From NCBI RefSeq assembly GCF_026626635.1, contig NZ_JAPNKA010000001.1:8974501-9038500 (forward strand): a stretch of 64,000 nucleotides of DNA, written 5' to 3'. Positions 16,763 to 26,744 of the stretch are shown piece after piece; positions within the stretch are counted from its first letter, which is position 1, and each line of letters opens with the position of its first letter. The translations under genes and the position numbers were made by a program. Below the pieces are notes generated by a model. It made no database searches and was not told the DNA's origin. It saw only the letters and a list, made by a program, of their open reading frames with translations. This stretch comes from Archangium lansingense (lineage in GTDB: Bacteria > Myxococcota > Myxococcia > Myxococcales > Myxococcaceae).

Positions 16763-19700
16763 GGAGTCTCCACCTTCCGGGCCACCGAGGACGGGGCCGG
16801 GTGCCGCTCCTGCCAGTCCGTCACCTCGCGCAACTCCAGGCGCGCCCGCGTTCCCAGGCCGGTCAGCTGAACCCGGGCCTCCTCCGCCAGCACGACGGCA
16901 CGCGAGAGCTCCACGGCCGGCTCCTGCTCTCCCAACGCTCGGGCCAGCATGAAGGAGGCCCACGCCTCATCGAGCGGATCCCTCGGGGCGCGCGCGTGCA
17001 CCTTCCGGGCACGCTCGAGCAGCGGCACGGCTCGCGTCGGGTCCCCGAGCGCCAGGTGAGCCTCCGCGATGCATGCGAGATCGAACGCGATGTCCGGAGT
17101 CTCCGCGCCCTGCGCCTGCTCATCGCTCTTCAGGGCACGCTGGCAGTACGCAAGTGCCTTCCGCGGCGCACCGGCCGTCAGCTCGAGCCGGGCCAGGGGG
17201 CGCAGCCCGTTGTTGACCGTGGCGCTGTCCGGGCCGTTCTCCTTCTCCCACAGCTGCACTGCGCGCTGCAGGTGGCGCCGCGCCTCATCGAGGTGGCCCA
17301 TCCGGTGCTGGACGATGCCGATGTACATCAACGGCGCGGCGGCCCGCGGCGAGTCCGGGCCCAGCGTGCGCTGGATACGCTCCAGGGCCTGCTGATGGTA
17401 GCCGAGCGCCTCGTCGAGCCGCTGGGAGTCATAGGACACCATCCCGAGCGCGCAGAGCGCGGTGGCGGTGTTGGGGTGGTCCGGGCCCTTGCTGCGCTCG
17501 AAGATGGCGAGCGCCCGCTGGAGGTACTGCCGGGCCTCGTCCAACCGGCCCTGCTCGCGCAGGGCCACGCCGAGGTTGTTGAGCGGGGGGGCGAGGCTGG
17601 CATGGTCCGGGGAGCGCGACGTCTCCAGGAGCAACAGGGCGCGGCGCCAGGTGGCGACCGCCTCCTCGCGCCGACCCAGGGACAGGAGCTGCGTGGCGAT
17701 GTTGCTGAGAGAGAGGGCGAGCGCGGGGTGCTCGGAGCCCCAGAGGCTCTCCCGCAGTTCCTGGGCCTGACGGTACAGCGCCAGCGCCTCCGTGGGCCGT
17801 TCCTGGCGGGAGCGGACCCGGCCCAGGCTGGAGAAGAAGTAGGAAGTGCGCAGGCTCTCGGGCCCATAGGTCTTGCGCGACAGCTCCAGGCCCTGGGTGA
17901 GCTCCTCATCCGCCTGGTCCAGCTTGCCCTGAACCAGCCGCACCCCGCCCATCCGCAAGTGCAGATCCGTGGCGATGGCCGGGAAGCGCTCCCGCCCCAA
18001 TCGCTCCACCACGGCCCGGGCGTGCTGGGCGAGCCGATCCGCCTCCCCCACCCGCGCCATCTGATCTCCCACGATCCACACGAGGAGGACCCACACGCGC
18101 GCCACCGTCTCATCGTCGCGGCCGGCCTCAGCGGCCCAGAGGGCACGGTAGAGGATGTCCTCGGCCTCCTTCGCCTTGCCAGCATGGCCGTGGAGCTGGC
18201 CGTGGAGGACGAGCACCTCCGCATCCAACGGACGGTAGTCGAGCGCGTCGATCTCCTGGAGGAGGGCCGACGTCATCTCGATGCCCTCGGCGTGCCTGCC
18301 AGCCTCCATGCGGGCACGGGCCTCGGCGAGCCTGCGGCGAGCGGCATCCACACGGGGACGGAGCACCTCGGGCGGCTGGGGCCGGGTATAGGTGGCCGGG
18401 GAGTCCCTGCACCCAGCGAGCCCCTCGAGTGAGGCCACCAGCTGCGGCACGTTCTGCACCGTCTGGGCGTCCGCCTTCTCCAGCACCTCGGTGACGGCGG
18501 CGAACTGCCAGAGCCGAGCGTCGAGACACGCGGACGTCTGCCACGCGGGGCTGGAGGTGCTCTCGCCCGCCGACAGACAGGCCTCGGTGCGCAGCGAGCG
18601 CCAGAGTGAGGCGTGGGCATCCAGCGCGGTGGAGAGCTTCTCCCATGCATCCGTGGCGTAGGGCTTGTTCGTGGAGAGGAAGGCCGCACGCACCCGGTCC
18701 CGCCGCTCGGGCCCCCAGGCGGCGTCGAGCTTCTGCACCTCCTGGGAACAGCGCACCTCGCGCCGGTGCGCCACCACGTAACCCATGGCCACGCCCACCA
18801 GACAGGCGGTGGCGGCGGACACGGACACCCAGGTGCGCACGCGGCTCGGACGCAGGGCGAGCGCCTCCAGCAGGGCCTCCATGGAGGGGAAACGATCCTC
18901 GGGGCGGGGCCGCAATCCCCGCAGCACCGCGTTCCTCACTCGCGAGGGGACCTTCGTGTCGCGCCCGGGCGCCCGCACACGGCCCTCCTTCGCGGCCCGA
19001 CCGAGCGACTCCAGGCTCACGCCCTCGAAGGGACGCACTCCGTGGAGCGCCTCGTAGAGGGCCACGCAGAAGCTGAACTGGTCCGAGAGCGCATCCGCCC
19101 CGCGCCCCTCCAGCTGCTCCGGAGCCATGTAGGCCGGCGTCCCCAGGAGCGCGCCCGTCCGAGTCAGCAACCCGAGGGAGTCCTCTGCCTGCGAGGGAGA
19201 AAGAGTGGAGGGTGCCTCCGGCGGCGAGCCCCCTCGACTGACGGGACGGGCCAGTCCGAAGTCCGTCACCCGCGCTCGGCCATCCCGGCCCACGAGGACG
19301 TTGGCGGGCTTGAAGTCTCGGTGCACCAGCCCCGCCGCATGCGCGGCCGCCAGCCCCTGCCCTGCATCCAGGAAGACCCGCAGCACCTCTCGCCAGGGCC
19401 GCGGCTCCTTCAACCATTCCGCCAGCGTGGTGCCATCCACCAGTTCCAGGGCCAGGAAGATGCCGTCTCCGCACACCCCCACGTCATGCACGGCGACGAC
19501 GTGAGGGTGGGAGAGCCGAGCCAGCGCCTGGGCCTCGCGCAACAGCCGCAGCCGCAGCTCCTCCACATGGCGGCCATCGGGGCGCAGCAGCTTGAGGGCG
19601 ACCTGCCGGTCCAGCTCCGGATCATAGGCCGCGTACACCACCCCCATGGCCCCGGCTCCGAGCCGCTCCAGCACCACGTACCGGGAGAGGGTGGAGCCCC

Positions 19701-19893
19701 GAGCCAGCGACTCGATGCCTCCGGACGCGGGGACGTTCGGGACACCGGCCGATGGCGTGGAGTCTCGGCCCGCCGCCAGCGCCAGCTGGCAACTGGTACA
19801 GCCCTCCACGTGCGCCAACACCTCCTGCCTCCGAGCCTCCGGCAGCAGTCCCACCAGGAAGTCACTCAGCGTCGTTTCGTCCGGGCACCCCAT
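16759..19893 (-). CDS. Ser/Thr protein kinase with zinc-finger-like N-terminus and TPR domain
   Basis: A 1044-residue membrane kinase. The N-terminus looks like an anti-sigma zinc motif (HVEGCTSC, His28, Cys32, Cys35). The kinase domain (about 72-340) has GAGAMGVVY, Lys101 in VALK, HRDFKPAN with Asp193, and DFG at 211-213. One membrane helix lies at about 350-372 (ATACLVGVAMGYVV). A large region of TPR repeats follows (about 560-1010). It probably phosphorylates partners recruited by the TPRs. It is coupled by ATGA overlap to the sigma factor gene. The start at 19893 is chosen because the zinc motif begins there; no strong ribosome-binding site is visible, so it could shift. Confidence 0.88.
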   Translation of the reverse strand: MGCPDETTLSDFLVGLLPEARRQEVLAHVEGCTSCQLALAAGRDSTPSAGVPNVPASGGIESLARGSTLSRYVVLERLGAGAMGVVYAAYDPELDRQVALKLLRPDGRHVEELRLRLLREAQALARLSHPHVVAVHDVGVCGDGIFLALELVDGTTLAEWLKEPRPWREVLRVFLDAGQGLAAAHAAGLVHRDFKPANVLVGRDGRARVTDFGLARPVSRGGSPPEAPSTLSPSQAEDSLGLLTRTGALLGTPAYMAPEQLEGRGADALSDQFSFCVALYEALHGVRPFEGVSLESLGRAAKEGRVRAPGRDTKVPSRVRNAVLRGLRPRPEDRFPSMEALLEALALRPSRVRTWVSVSAATACLVGVAMGYVVAHRREVRCSQEVQKLDAAWGPERRDRVRAAFLSTNKPYATDAWEKLSTALDAHASLWRSLRTEACLSAGESTSSPAWQTSACLDARLWQFAAVTEVLEKADAQTVQNVPQLVASLEGLAGCRDSPATYTRPQPPEVLRPRVDAARRRLAEARARMEAGRHAEGIEMTSALLQEIDALDYRPLDAEVLVLHGQLHGHAGKAKEAEDILYRALWAAEAGRDDETVARVWVLLVWIVGDQMARVGEADRLAQHARAVVERLGRERFPAIATDLHLRMGGVRLVQGKLDQADEELTQGLELSRKTYGPESLRTSYFFSSLGRVRSRQERPTEALALYRQAQELRESLWGSEHPALALSLSNIATQLLSLGRREEAVATWRRALLLLETSRSPDHASLAPPLNNLGVALREQGRLDEARQYLQRALAIFERSKGPDHPNTATALCALGMVSYDSQRLDEALGYHQQALERIQRTLGPDSPRAAAPLMYIGIVQHRMGHLDEARRHLQRAVQLWEKENGPDSATVNNGLRPLARLELTAGAPRKALAYCQRALKSDEQAQGAETPDIAFDLACIAEAHLALGDPTRAVPLLERARKVHARAPRDPLDEAWASFMLARALGEQEPAVELSRAVVLAEEARVQLTGLGTRARLELREVTDWQERHPAPSSVARKVETP

Positions 19894-20178
19894 CCGACGT
19901 CTGAATTTATCAGGGCCTGGGATTTCTGGGGTATCCGAACTCGCGCTTTGGGTCGGGTAGGAGGGAAAATGTACTTTTTTCACGACTCCGGAGAAAGCGG
20001 GTCTTCCAGACTCTTCATCTGGCGGATGACCGGAGGCGGCCCAAGCGACGTTGCCGAAGTGGTCGAGTGAGCCTTCAATCTCCTGTGCCCAAAGAGCGCC
20101 ATCCAGACGCCTGGGGTGACGAAGGCCCCCGCCCCCCGTGCGCCCGGAAGTGTCCGAAAAAGCGCTATACTGAAGGGT

Positions 20179-20676
20179 ATGGATCTGTCCGTCTGGCTGA
20201 CGAACTTCCGGGAGCTGCACGAGCGCGCGCGCCGCAGGCTGCACACGAGTGATGAGCGCGCACTCTACCTGGAGGCGCGCGAACAGCTTGCACGTTCACT
20301 GCTCGCGGCACAGGGCCACAAGCTGCAACCCGGAGCCAGCGCCCGGCGCAACTTCCGCGTGCCCAAGGGGATGCACGTGGATGTCAGCTTCCGCGCCGCC
20401 CCCCTGCGCAGCCGCACCCTGGACATCTCCTCCGGAGGCTTCTCCTGCATGCTGGGTGGTGCACCCGCCGGGGGAGAGCTCTGCGGCTTCGTGCTGTGGC
20501 TGCCGGGACAGGAGGAGGCGCCGGTGGTGGGCCGGGCACGCGTCGTCGCGTCCGCCCCGATCTCCCAGCAGGGCTCCCAGCGGGTTTCCTTCACCTTCGT
20601 GGATGTGAGCGACGAGGACCGCGAGCGGCTGGAGATGATGATCTTCGATCTGGCGCTCGGCTACATCGTCGCCTGA
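20179..20676 (+). CDS. PilZ-domain protein
   Basis: A 165-residue protein with a helical N-terminus and a PilZ domain from about residue 55. Both c-di-GMP contact motifs are present: RRNFR (56-60, RxxxR) and DISSGG (82-87, DxSxxG). It should therefore bind cyclic di-GMP. The ATG at 20179 has GAAGGGT immediately upstream. It is convergent with ribD and divergent from the kinase gene. A link to motility or development is plausible in myxobacteria but not shown by context. Confidence 0.85.
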   Translation: MDLSVWLTNFRELHERARRRLHTSDERALYLEAREQLARSLLAAQGHKLQPGASARRNFRVPKGMHVDVSFRAAPLRSRTLDISSGGFSCMLGGAPAGGELCGFVLWLPGQEEAPVVGRARVVASAPISQQGSQRVSFTFVDVSDEDRERLEMMIFDLALGYIVA

Positions 20677-20700
20677 GCCGCCGCGCGCGCGCCCGGGCCG

Positions 20701-21876
20701 TCACTTCGGCTCGGAGAGTCGGGCCCGGATGAGCAGGTCCTCGCCAACCTGCTCGAAGGAGAGCTTCCCCACGGTGAGCGCCCGGGCCATCTGCTTGACG
20801 CCCAGTGAGCCCGACCAGGACAGACCCTCGCTGCCGATGAGCTTCGGGGCAACGAAGAGCACCAGCTCGTCCGCCAGCGACTCGCGAAGGAACGAGCCGT
20901 ACATCTCCGCCCCACCCTCCACCAGCACGTGGTTGAGGCCCTCCTTGGCGAGGCGGCGCATCAGCGCCTCGAGGTCCACGCGCCCCTGCTTCGCGGGCAG
21001 TTGCCAGACCTCGGTGCCCACGGCGGCGAAGCGCTTCGCCTTGCGGCTGGTGGGGTCCTCCAGCGTGGCCACCACGGTGCGTGCCGGAGAGCGCTGGGTG
21101 AAGACGGTCAGCTTCGGGGACAGGCGCAGGTGCGAGTCCACCACCACGCGCACTGGATCCTTCCCGCCACCCTCTGCGAGCCGCGTGGTGAGCTGGGGGT
21201 TGTCCTTCTTGACGGTGGTGGCGCCCACGAGAATGACGTCCACCTGATCTCGAAGCCGGTGCACCCAGGCCCGCGCCGACTCACCCGTCACCCAGCGCGA
21301 GTCCCCCGTGGCGGTGGCCAGCTTGCCATCCAGCGTCACCGCCGCCTTGAGCGTGACGTAGGGCAGACCGGTGCTCACCGCCTTGAAGAAGGGCCGGTTG
21401 AGCTTGTCGGCCTCCTCCTTCAGCACGCTGGTGACGACCTCCACACCGGCGCGCCGCAGCCGAGCCACGCCCTTGCCATTCACCTTCGGGTTGGGGTCCG
21501 ACGAGGCGGTGAAGACGCGGCGCACGCCCGCATCGAGCACGGCCTGACTGCACGGCGGGGTGCGCCCGTAGTGATCGCACGGCTCCAGCGTCGTGTAGAG
21601 GTCCGCCCCGCGCGCCTTGGCTCCCGCGGCCTCCAGCGCCACCACCTCGGCGTGCGCCGTGCCGGCCCGCCGGTGGTAGCCGCGCGCAATGATCCGGCCG
21701 CCCTTCACCAGCACCGCGCCCACCACCGGGTTGGGGCTGGTGCGACCAAGTCCCTTGGCGGCCTCCTCCAGCGCCAGGCGCATGAAGAACTCCGCCACCG
21801 CCCGGTCGAAGTCCGCCGCGCGCTTCGCCCTGGGAGTGCGCCGTGCCTGCATCCGCGCTCGCGTCAAGAGCCGCAT
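20701..21876 (-). CDS. ribD: Bifunctional riboflavin deaminase/reductase RibD
   Basis: Carries out two steps of riboflavin synthesis: deamination, then NADPH-dependent side-chain reduction. The 391-residue protein has the deaminase zinc site (GTAHAEVVAL and EPCDHYGRTPPC) in the first 150 residues, and the reductase with PYVTLKAAVTLDGKLAT and HVLVEGGAEMYGSFL after it. The N-terminus is 25 residues longer than usual and Arg-rich (RLLTRARMQARRTPRAKR), so a downstream start is possible. It is 6 bases after nrdR and lies 10.5 kb from ribE. Confidence 0.93.
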   Translation of the reverse strand: MRLLTRARMQARRTPRAKRAADFDRAVAEFFMRLALEEAAKGLGRTSPNPVVGAVLVKGGRIIARGYHRRAGTAHAEVVALEAAGAKARGADLYTTLEPCDHYGRTPPCSQAVLDAGVRRVFTASSDPNPKVNGKGVARLRRAGVEVVTSVLKEEADKLNRPFFKAVSTGLPYVTLKAAVTLDGKLATATGDSRWVTGESARAWVHRLRDQVDVILVGATTVKKDNPQLTTRLAEGGGKDPVRVVVDSHLRLSPKLTVFTQRSPARTVVATLEDPTSRKAKRFAAVGTEVWQLPAKQGRVDLEALMRRLAKEGLNHVLVEGGAEMYGSFLRESLADELVLFVAPKLIGSEGLSWSGSLGVKQMARALTVGKLSFEQVGEDLLIRARLSEPK

Positions 21877-21882
21877 CGCCCG

Positions 21883-22380
21883 TCAACCGTCCTTGCCCGC
21901 GGGACGCGGCGGCCTGAGCTCCCGCGTCCGGTCCGACAGCAGGTCCTTCAGCTCCTCCATGAACTCGGAGATGTCACGGAAGCTCCGGTACACCGAGGCG
22001 AAGCGGACATAGGCCACCTCGTCCAGCCCGTGCAGCCGGCGCATGACCTCCTCGCCGATGACCGACGAGGGCACCTCCTTCTCCCCCATCCCCTGCAGCA
22101 GCCGCTCGATGGCGACCACCGTCTCCTCGAGCTGATCCGCCGACACCGGCCGCTTCTCGCAGGCCTTCTTCAGTCCCGCGAGCAGCTTGTCCCGGTCGAA
22201 CGTCTCCCGCCGCCCGTCCTTCTTCACGATGAGCGGATAGAGCTCCTCCACCCGCTCATACGTGGTGAAGCGCCGCTTGCACTGCAGACACTCGCGGCGC
22301 CGACGGATGACAGACCCCTCGTGAGACTCGCGCGAGTCGATGACCTTGTTCTCGGCGTCCTGGCAGAAGGGGCAACGCAT
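21883..22380 (-). CDS. nrdR: Transcriptional repressor NrdR
   Basis: A 165-residue zinc-ribbon and ATP-cone repressor of ribonucleotide reductase genes. It starts MRCPFCQDAENKVIDSRES, has the second zinc pair in CLQCKRRFTTYERVE and the ATP-cone VKKDGRRETFDRDKL. The ATG at 22380 is fixed by the zinc ribbon; a longer in-frame start adds unrelated residues. The nrdR-ribD neighbourhood is common in bacteria. The C-terminus is slightly long and Arg/Pro-rich. Confidence 0.94.
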   Translation of the reverse strand: MRCPFCQDAENKVIDSRESHEGSVIRRRRECLQCKRRFTTYERVEELYPLIVKKDGRRETFDRDKLLAGLKKACEKRPVSADQLEETVVAIERLLQGMGEKEVPSSVIGEEVMRRLHGLDEVAYVRFASVYRSFRDISEFMEELKDLLSDRTRELRPPRPAGKDG

Positions 22381-22410
22381 GAATTCGGGACTCGGGAGCG
22401 AGGGGAAGGC

Positions 22411-22443
22411 CCTCACCCCGACCCTCTCCCAGAGGGAGAGGGA
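22411..22443. repeat. Interspersed palindromic repeat, copy 1
   Basis: CCTCACCCCGACCCTCTCCC is followed by AGA and GGGAGAGGG, giving a 9-base-pair perfect inverted repeat (22422-22430 with 22434-22442). The same block occurs at 24265-24297. Both copies lie between genes of the nrdR-glyA-rpiB-fabF run. A REP-like mobile palindrome is likely; it may form a hairpin in the transcript. Confidence 0.8.
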
Positions 22444-22458
22444 GAGAGGGAGGAAGGG

Positions 22459-23715
22459 TTACTTCAGCCGCGAAGCGTAGAGCGGGAAGCTCCGGGTGAA
22501 CTCCTGGATGCGCTCACGGACGTTGGTCAGCCGCTTCTCGTCCGACGCGTGGTCGAGCGCCTCCACGACGAAGGCGCCGATGGTGGCCATCTCCGCCTCC
22601 TTCATCCCGCGCGAGGAGACGGCCGGAGTGCCGATGCGCACGCCCGACGTCACCATGGGCTTCTCCGGGTCGAACGGAATCATGTTCTTGTTCACCGTGA
22701 TGCCGGCCTTGTCCAGCACCGCCTCGGCCACCTTGCCGGTGAGGTTCTTGGGACGCAGGTCCACCAGCATCAGGTGGTTGTCCGTGCCGCCCGAGCACAG
22801 ACGCAGGCCACCACGCTTGAGCGCCTCGGCCAGGGCCTGGGCGTTGGCGACGATCTGCCGCTGGTAGGCCTTGAACTCGGGGCTGAGCGCCTCGCGGAAG
22901 GCCACGGCCTTGGCGGCGATGACGTGCATCAGCGGACCGCCCTGGATGCCCGGGAAGATCTGGCTGTTGAGCGTCTTGGAGTACTGCTCCTTGCTCAGCA
23001 CGAGGCCACCTCGCGGGCCGCGCAGCGTCTTGTGCGTGGTGGAGGTGACGATGTCCGCCATGGGCACCGGCGAGGGGTGCACGCCCGCGGCCACCAGGCC
23101 GGCGATGTGCGCCATGTCCACCATCATCGCCGCGCCCACGCTGTCGGCGATCTCGCGGAACTTCGCGAAGTCGATGGTGCGCGGGTACGCCGAGGCGCCC
23201 ACCACCACTACCTTCGGCTTGTGCTCCTTGGCGAGCGCCGCGGCCTGCGCGTAGTCCAGCGTCTCGGTGTCCCGGGTCAGCCCGTAGTGGACGACCTTGT
23301 AGAGCTTGCCGGAGAAGTTGAACGCGGCGCCGTGGGTGAGGTGGCCGCCCGAGTTCAAATCCAGCGAGAGGATGGTGTCACCGGGCTTCATCAGCGCCAT
23401 GTAGGCGCCCATGTTGGCCTGGCTGCCCGAGTGCGGCTGGACGTTGACGTAGTCCGCGCCGAACAGCTCCTTGGCCCGGTTGATGGCGAGGTTCTCCGCC
23501 ACGTCCACCACCTCGCAACCGCCGTAGTAGCGCTTGCCCGGGTAGCCCTCGGCGTACTTGTTCGTCAGCACCGAGCCCATCGCCTCCATCACGGCGGGGC
23601 TCACGAAGTTCTCCGAGGCGATCAGCTCCAGGCCCTCTTCCTGGCGGCGCGTCTCGTCGTGAACGACCTTGGCAATCTCCGGATCGACCTCGGCCAGCTT
23701 ACGGATGTTCTCCAT
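22459..23715 (-). CDS. glyA: Serine hydroxymethyltransferase
   Basis: PLP enzyme that interconverts serine and glycine and charges tetrahydrofolate with one-carbon units. The 418-residue length is standard. Motifs are LELIASENFVSPAV, NKYAEGYPGKRYYGG, the PLP lysine in TSTTHKTLRGPRGG (about residue 228) and VSSRGMKEAEM. The ATG at 23715 is preceded by GAGGAGA. It lies between rpiB and nrdR on the same strand; a palindromic repeat separates it from nrdR. Confidence 0.97.
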   Translation of the reverse strand: MENIRKLAEVDPEIAKVVHDETRRQEEGLELIASENFVSPAVMEAMGSVLTNKYAEGYPGKRYYGGCEVVDVAENLAINRAKELFGADYVNVQPHSGSQANMGAYMALMKPGDTILSLDLNSGGHLTHGAAFNFSGKLYKVVHYGLTRDTETLDYAQAAALAKEHKPKVVVVGASAYPRTIDFAKFREIADSVGAAMMVDMAHIAGLVAAGVHPSPVPMADIVTSTTHKTLRGPRGGLVLSKEQYSKTLNSQIFPGIQGGPLMHVIAAKAVAFREALSPEFKAYQRQIVANAQALAEALKRGGLRLCSGGTDNHLMLVDLRPKNLTGKVAEAVLDKAGITVNKNMIPFDPEKPMVTSGVRIGTPAVSSRGMKEAEMATIGAFVVEALDHASDEKRLTNVRERIQEFTRSFPLYASRLK

Positions 23716-23747
23716 GGACACGCTCTCCTCGGTTGAGAATGCGGGCC

Positions 23748-24197
23748 TCAGCGTCCGCCCTCGGACTCGGCCTCGCGAATCTTGTCCAGGCGCTTCTGGT
23801 GCCGACCGCCCTCGAAGGGCGTGGCCACGAAGGCCTCTACGATGCTGCGCGCCAGCCCCACTCCGACGACCCGCTGGCCCAGGCACAGCACGTTGGCGTC
23901 ATTGTGGGCCCGCGTCATGCGCGCCTCGAACTCACTGGTACAGAGCGCCGCGCGGATGCCCCGGTACTTGTTGGCCGTGATGCTCATGCCAATCCCGGTC
24001 CCGCACACCAGCACGCCGTACTGGTACTCGCCCGCGGCCACCGCCTTGCACACCGTCTTGGCGAAGTCCGGGTAGTCCACCGAGGCGTTCGTGGTGGGAC
24101 CGACGTCATGGACCTCGACGCGCAGCTCCTGGAGCGCGCTGACGAGCTCACGGCGCAGCTCCAGGCCCGCATGATCCGACGCGATGATGACCTTCAC
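23748..24197 (-). CDS. rpiB: Ribose 5-phosphate isomerase B
   Basis: Interconverts ribose 5-phosphate and ribulose 5-phosphate. The 149-residue protein begins with IIASDHAGLELR and has VLVCGTGIGMSITANKYRGI with the catalytic Cys, then MTRAHNDANVLCLGQRVVG. The start is GTG at 24197, preceded by GGAGGG with a 5-base gap. It lies between fabF and glyA; ribulose 5-phosphate also feeds the riboflavin branch encoded nearby. Confidence 0.95.
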   Translation of the reverse strand: MKVIIASDHAGLELRRELVSALQELRVEVHDVGPTTNASVDYPDFAKTVCKAVAAGEYQYGVLVCGTGIGMSITANKYRGIRAALCTSEFEARMTRAHNDANVLCLGQRVVGVGLARSIVEAFVATPFEGGRHQKRLDKIREAESEGGR

Positions 24198-24264
24198 GTG
24201 AGCCCTCCCTCTTCCAGACGGATACGGGGCGGGCGGACACGGGGGCAACCCGGAAGCCGCCCTA

Positions 24265-24297
24265 CCCTCACCCCGACCCTCTCCCGGTGGGAGAGGG
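24265..24297. repeat. Interspersed palindromic repeat, copy 2
   Basis: CCCTCACCCCGACCCTCTCC plus one C is followed by GGT and GGGAGAGGG. The 9-base-pair arms are 24277-24285 and 24289-24297. The left half is identical to the copy at 22411; only the loop differs. It sits between fabF and rpiB. Confidence 0.8.
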
Positions 24298-24314
24298 AGT
24301 GGCGGGGGGTGTTT

Positions 24315-25571
<1,257 letters not shown>

Positions 25572-25648
25572 GTTGCTCTCCACTCAAATACGCGCTGCTG
25601 CCATGGAACGCTGGGCGGGACCAGCGCTCCCCGGCCCTACGGTGATGC

Positions 25649-25891
25649 CTACTTCTTGTGGGTGTTGATGTAGTTGATGGCGTCGCCGACGGTCTTGATG
25701 TTCTCGGCCTCCTCGTCGGGGATCTCGACCTCGAACTCCTCCTCCATCGCCATCACCAGCTCCACGATGTCGAGGCTGTCCGCGCCCAGGTCCTCGATGA
25801 AGGAGGACTCCGGCTTGATCTCGTCCTCCCCCACGCCCAGCTGATCGGCGATGATGTTCTTGACCTTGGCCTCGATAGCATGAGTCGACAT
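25649..25891 (-). CDS. acpP: Acyl carrier protein
   Basis: An 80-residue acidic carrier protein. The phosphopantetheine serine is in LGADSLDIVELVMAMEEEF. It carries growing acyl chains for the surrounding fab enzymes. Length, acidity and position between fabG and fabF are typical. Confidence 0.97.
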   Translation of the reverse strand: MSTHAIEAKVKNIIADQLGVGEDEIKPESSFIEDLGADSLDIVELVMAMEEEFEVEIPDEEAENIKTVGDAINYINTHKK

Positions 25892-25996
25892 AGGTAATGA
25901 AACCTCCAGGAACCGCGTGGCGGCCCGGCATACTCCCCGGACCTATGTAAAGGCGGGCGCGGTATAACCCACGACCGTCGCCGATCCAACCCTTGG

Positions 25997-26743
25997 CTAC
26001 ATGTACATGCCGCCGTTCACCTTCAGAACTTCACCGGTGATGTAGGCGGCGGCATCGCTGGCGAGGAAGAGGACGGCGTTGGCCACGTCCTCCGGGGTGC
26101 CCAGGCGGCCCAGGGGGATGGCGGCCTCCATCTTCTCCCGCGTCTCCCCGCCCAGGTGCGAGGTCATGTCCGTGCCGATAAAGCCGGGGGACACGGCGTT
26201 GACGCGGATGTTGCGGCTGGCCAGCTCGCGGGCCACGGACTTGGTCAGACCGATGAGGCCCGCTTTGGAGGCCGAGTAGGCAGCCTGTCCGCCGTTGCCC
26301 ATCTCCCCGACCACAGAGGTCAGGCTGATGATGGCGCCGCCCTTCTGCTTCATCATCGGCCGGCTGGCGGCACGGATGAGCGCGAAGGCGCCCTTGAGGT
26401 TGGTGTCCAGCTGCTTGTCCCAGTCCTCGTCCTTCACCCGCATGACCAGGCCGTCCACGGCCACGCCCGCGTTGTTGACGAGCACGTCCAGGCGGCCGTA
26501 CGTCTTGACCACGTTCTCCACGGCGCTGGCGCAGGCGGTGGAGTCCGCCACGTCGAAGCGAACCGCCTCGCCCTTGGCCCCGGCCGACTGGATGAGGCCC
26601 AGGGTCTCCTGTGCCGCGGCCTCGTTGCCCGCGTAGCTGAAGACCACCGTGGCCCCCTGCCTGGCGAAGGCCAACGCGATGGAGCGGCCGATACCTCGGG
26701 AGCCGCCCGTCACCAGCACCACCTTGTCCTTGAACGCGCTCAT
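25997..26743 (-). CDS. fabG: 3-oxoacyl-ACP reductase FabG
   Basis: NADPH-dependent short-chain reductase of fatty acid elongation. The 248 residues show VLVTGGSRGIGRSIALAFA for cofactor binding, NNAGV, the Ser/Tyr/Lys triad (SLTSVVGEMG, YSASKAG) and PGFIGTDM. Only one base separates it from the fabD stop, so the two are surely co-transcribed. Confidence 0.96.
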   Translation of the reverse strand: MSAFKDKVVLVTGGSRGIGRSIALAFARQGATVVFSYAGNEAAAQETLGLIQSAGAKGEAVRFDVADSTACASAVENVVKTYGRLDVLVNNAGVAVDGLVMRVKDEDWDKQLDTNLKGAFALIRAASRPMMKQKGGAIISLTSVVGEMGNGGQAAYSASKAGLIGLTKSVARELASRNIRVNAVSPGFIGTDMTSHLGGETREKMEAAIPLGRLGTPEDVANAVLFLASDAAAYITGEVLKVNGGMYM

Positions 26744-26744
26744 C

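Noticed and set aside
20929..23736. Plus-strand open frame of over 900 codons
   Set aside because: Antisense to ribD, nrdR and glyA, all clear genes; the His/Arg/Val-rich sequence has no domain.
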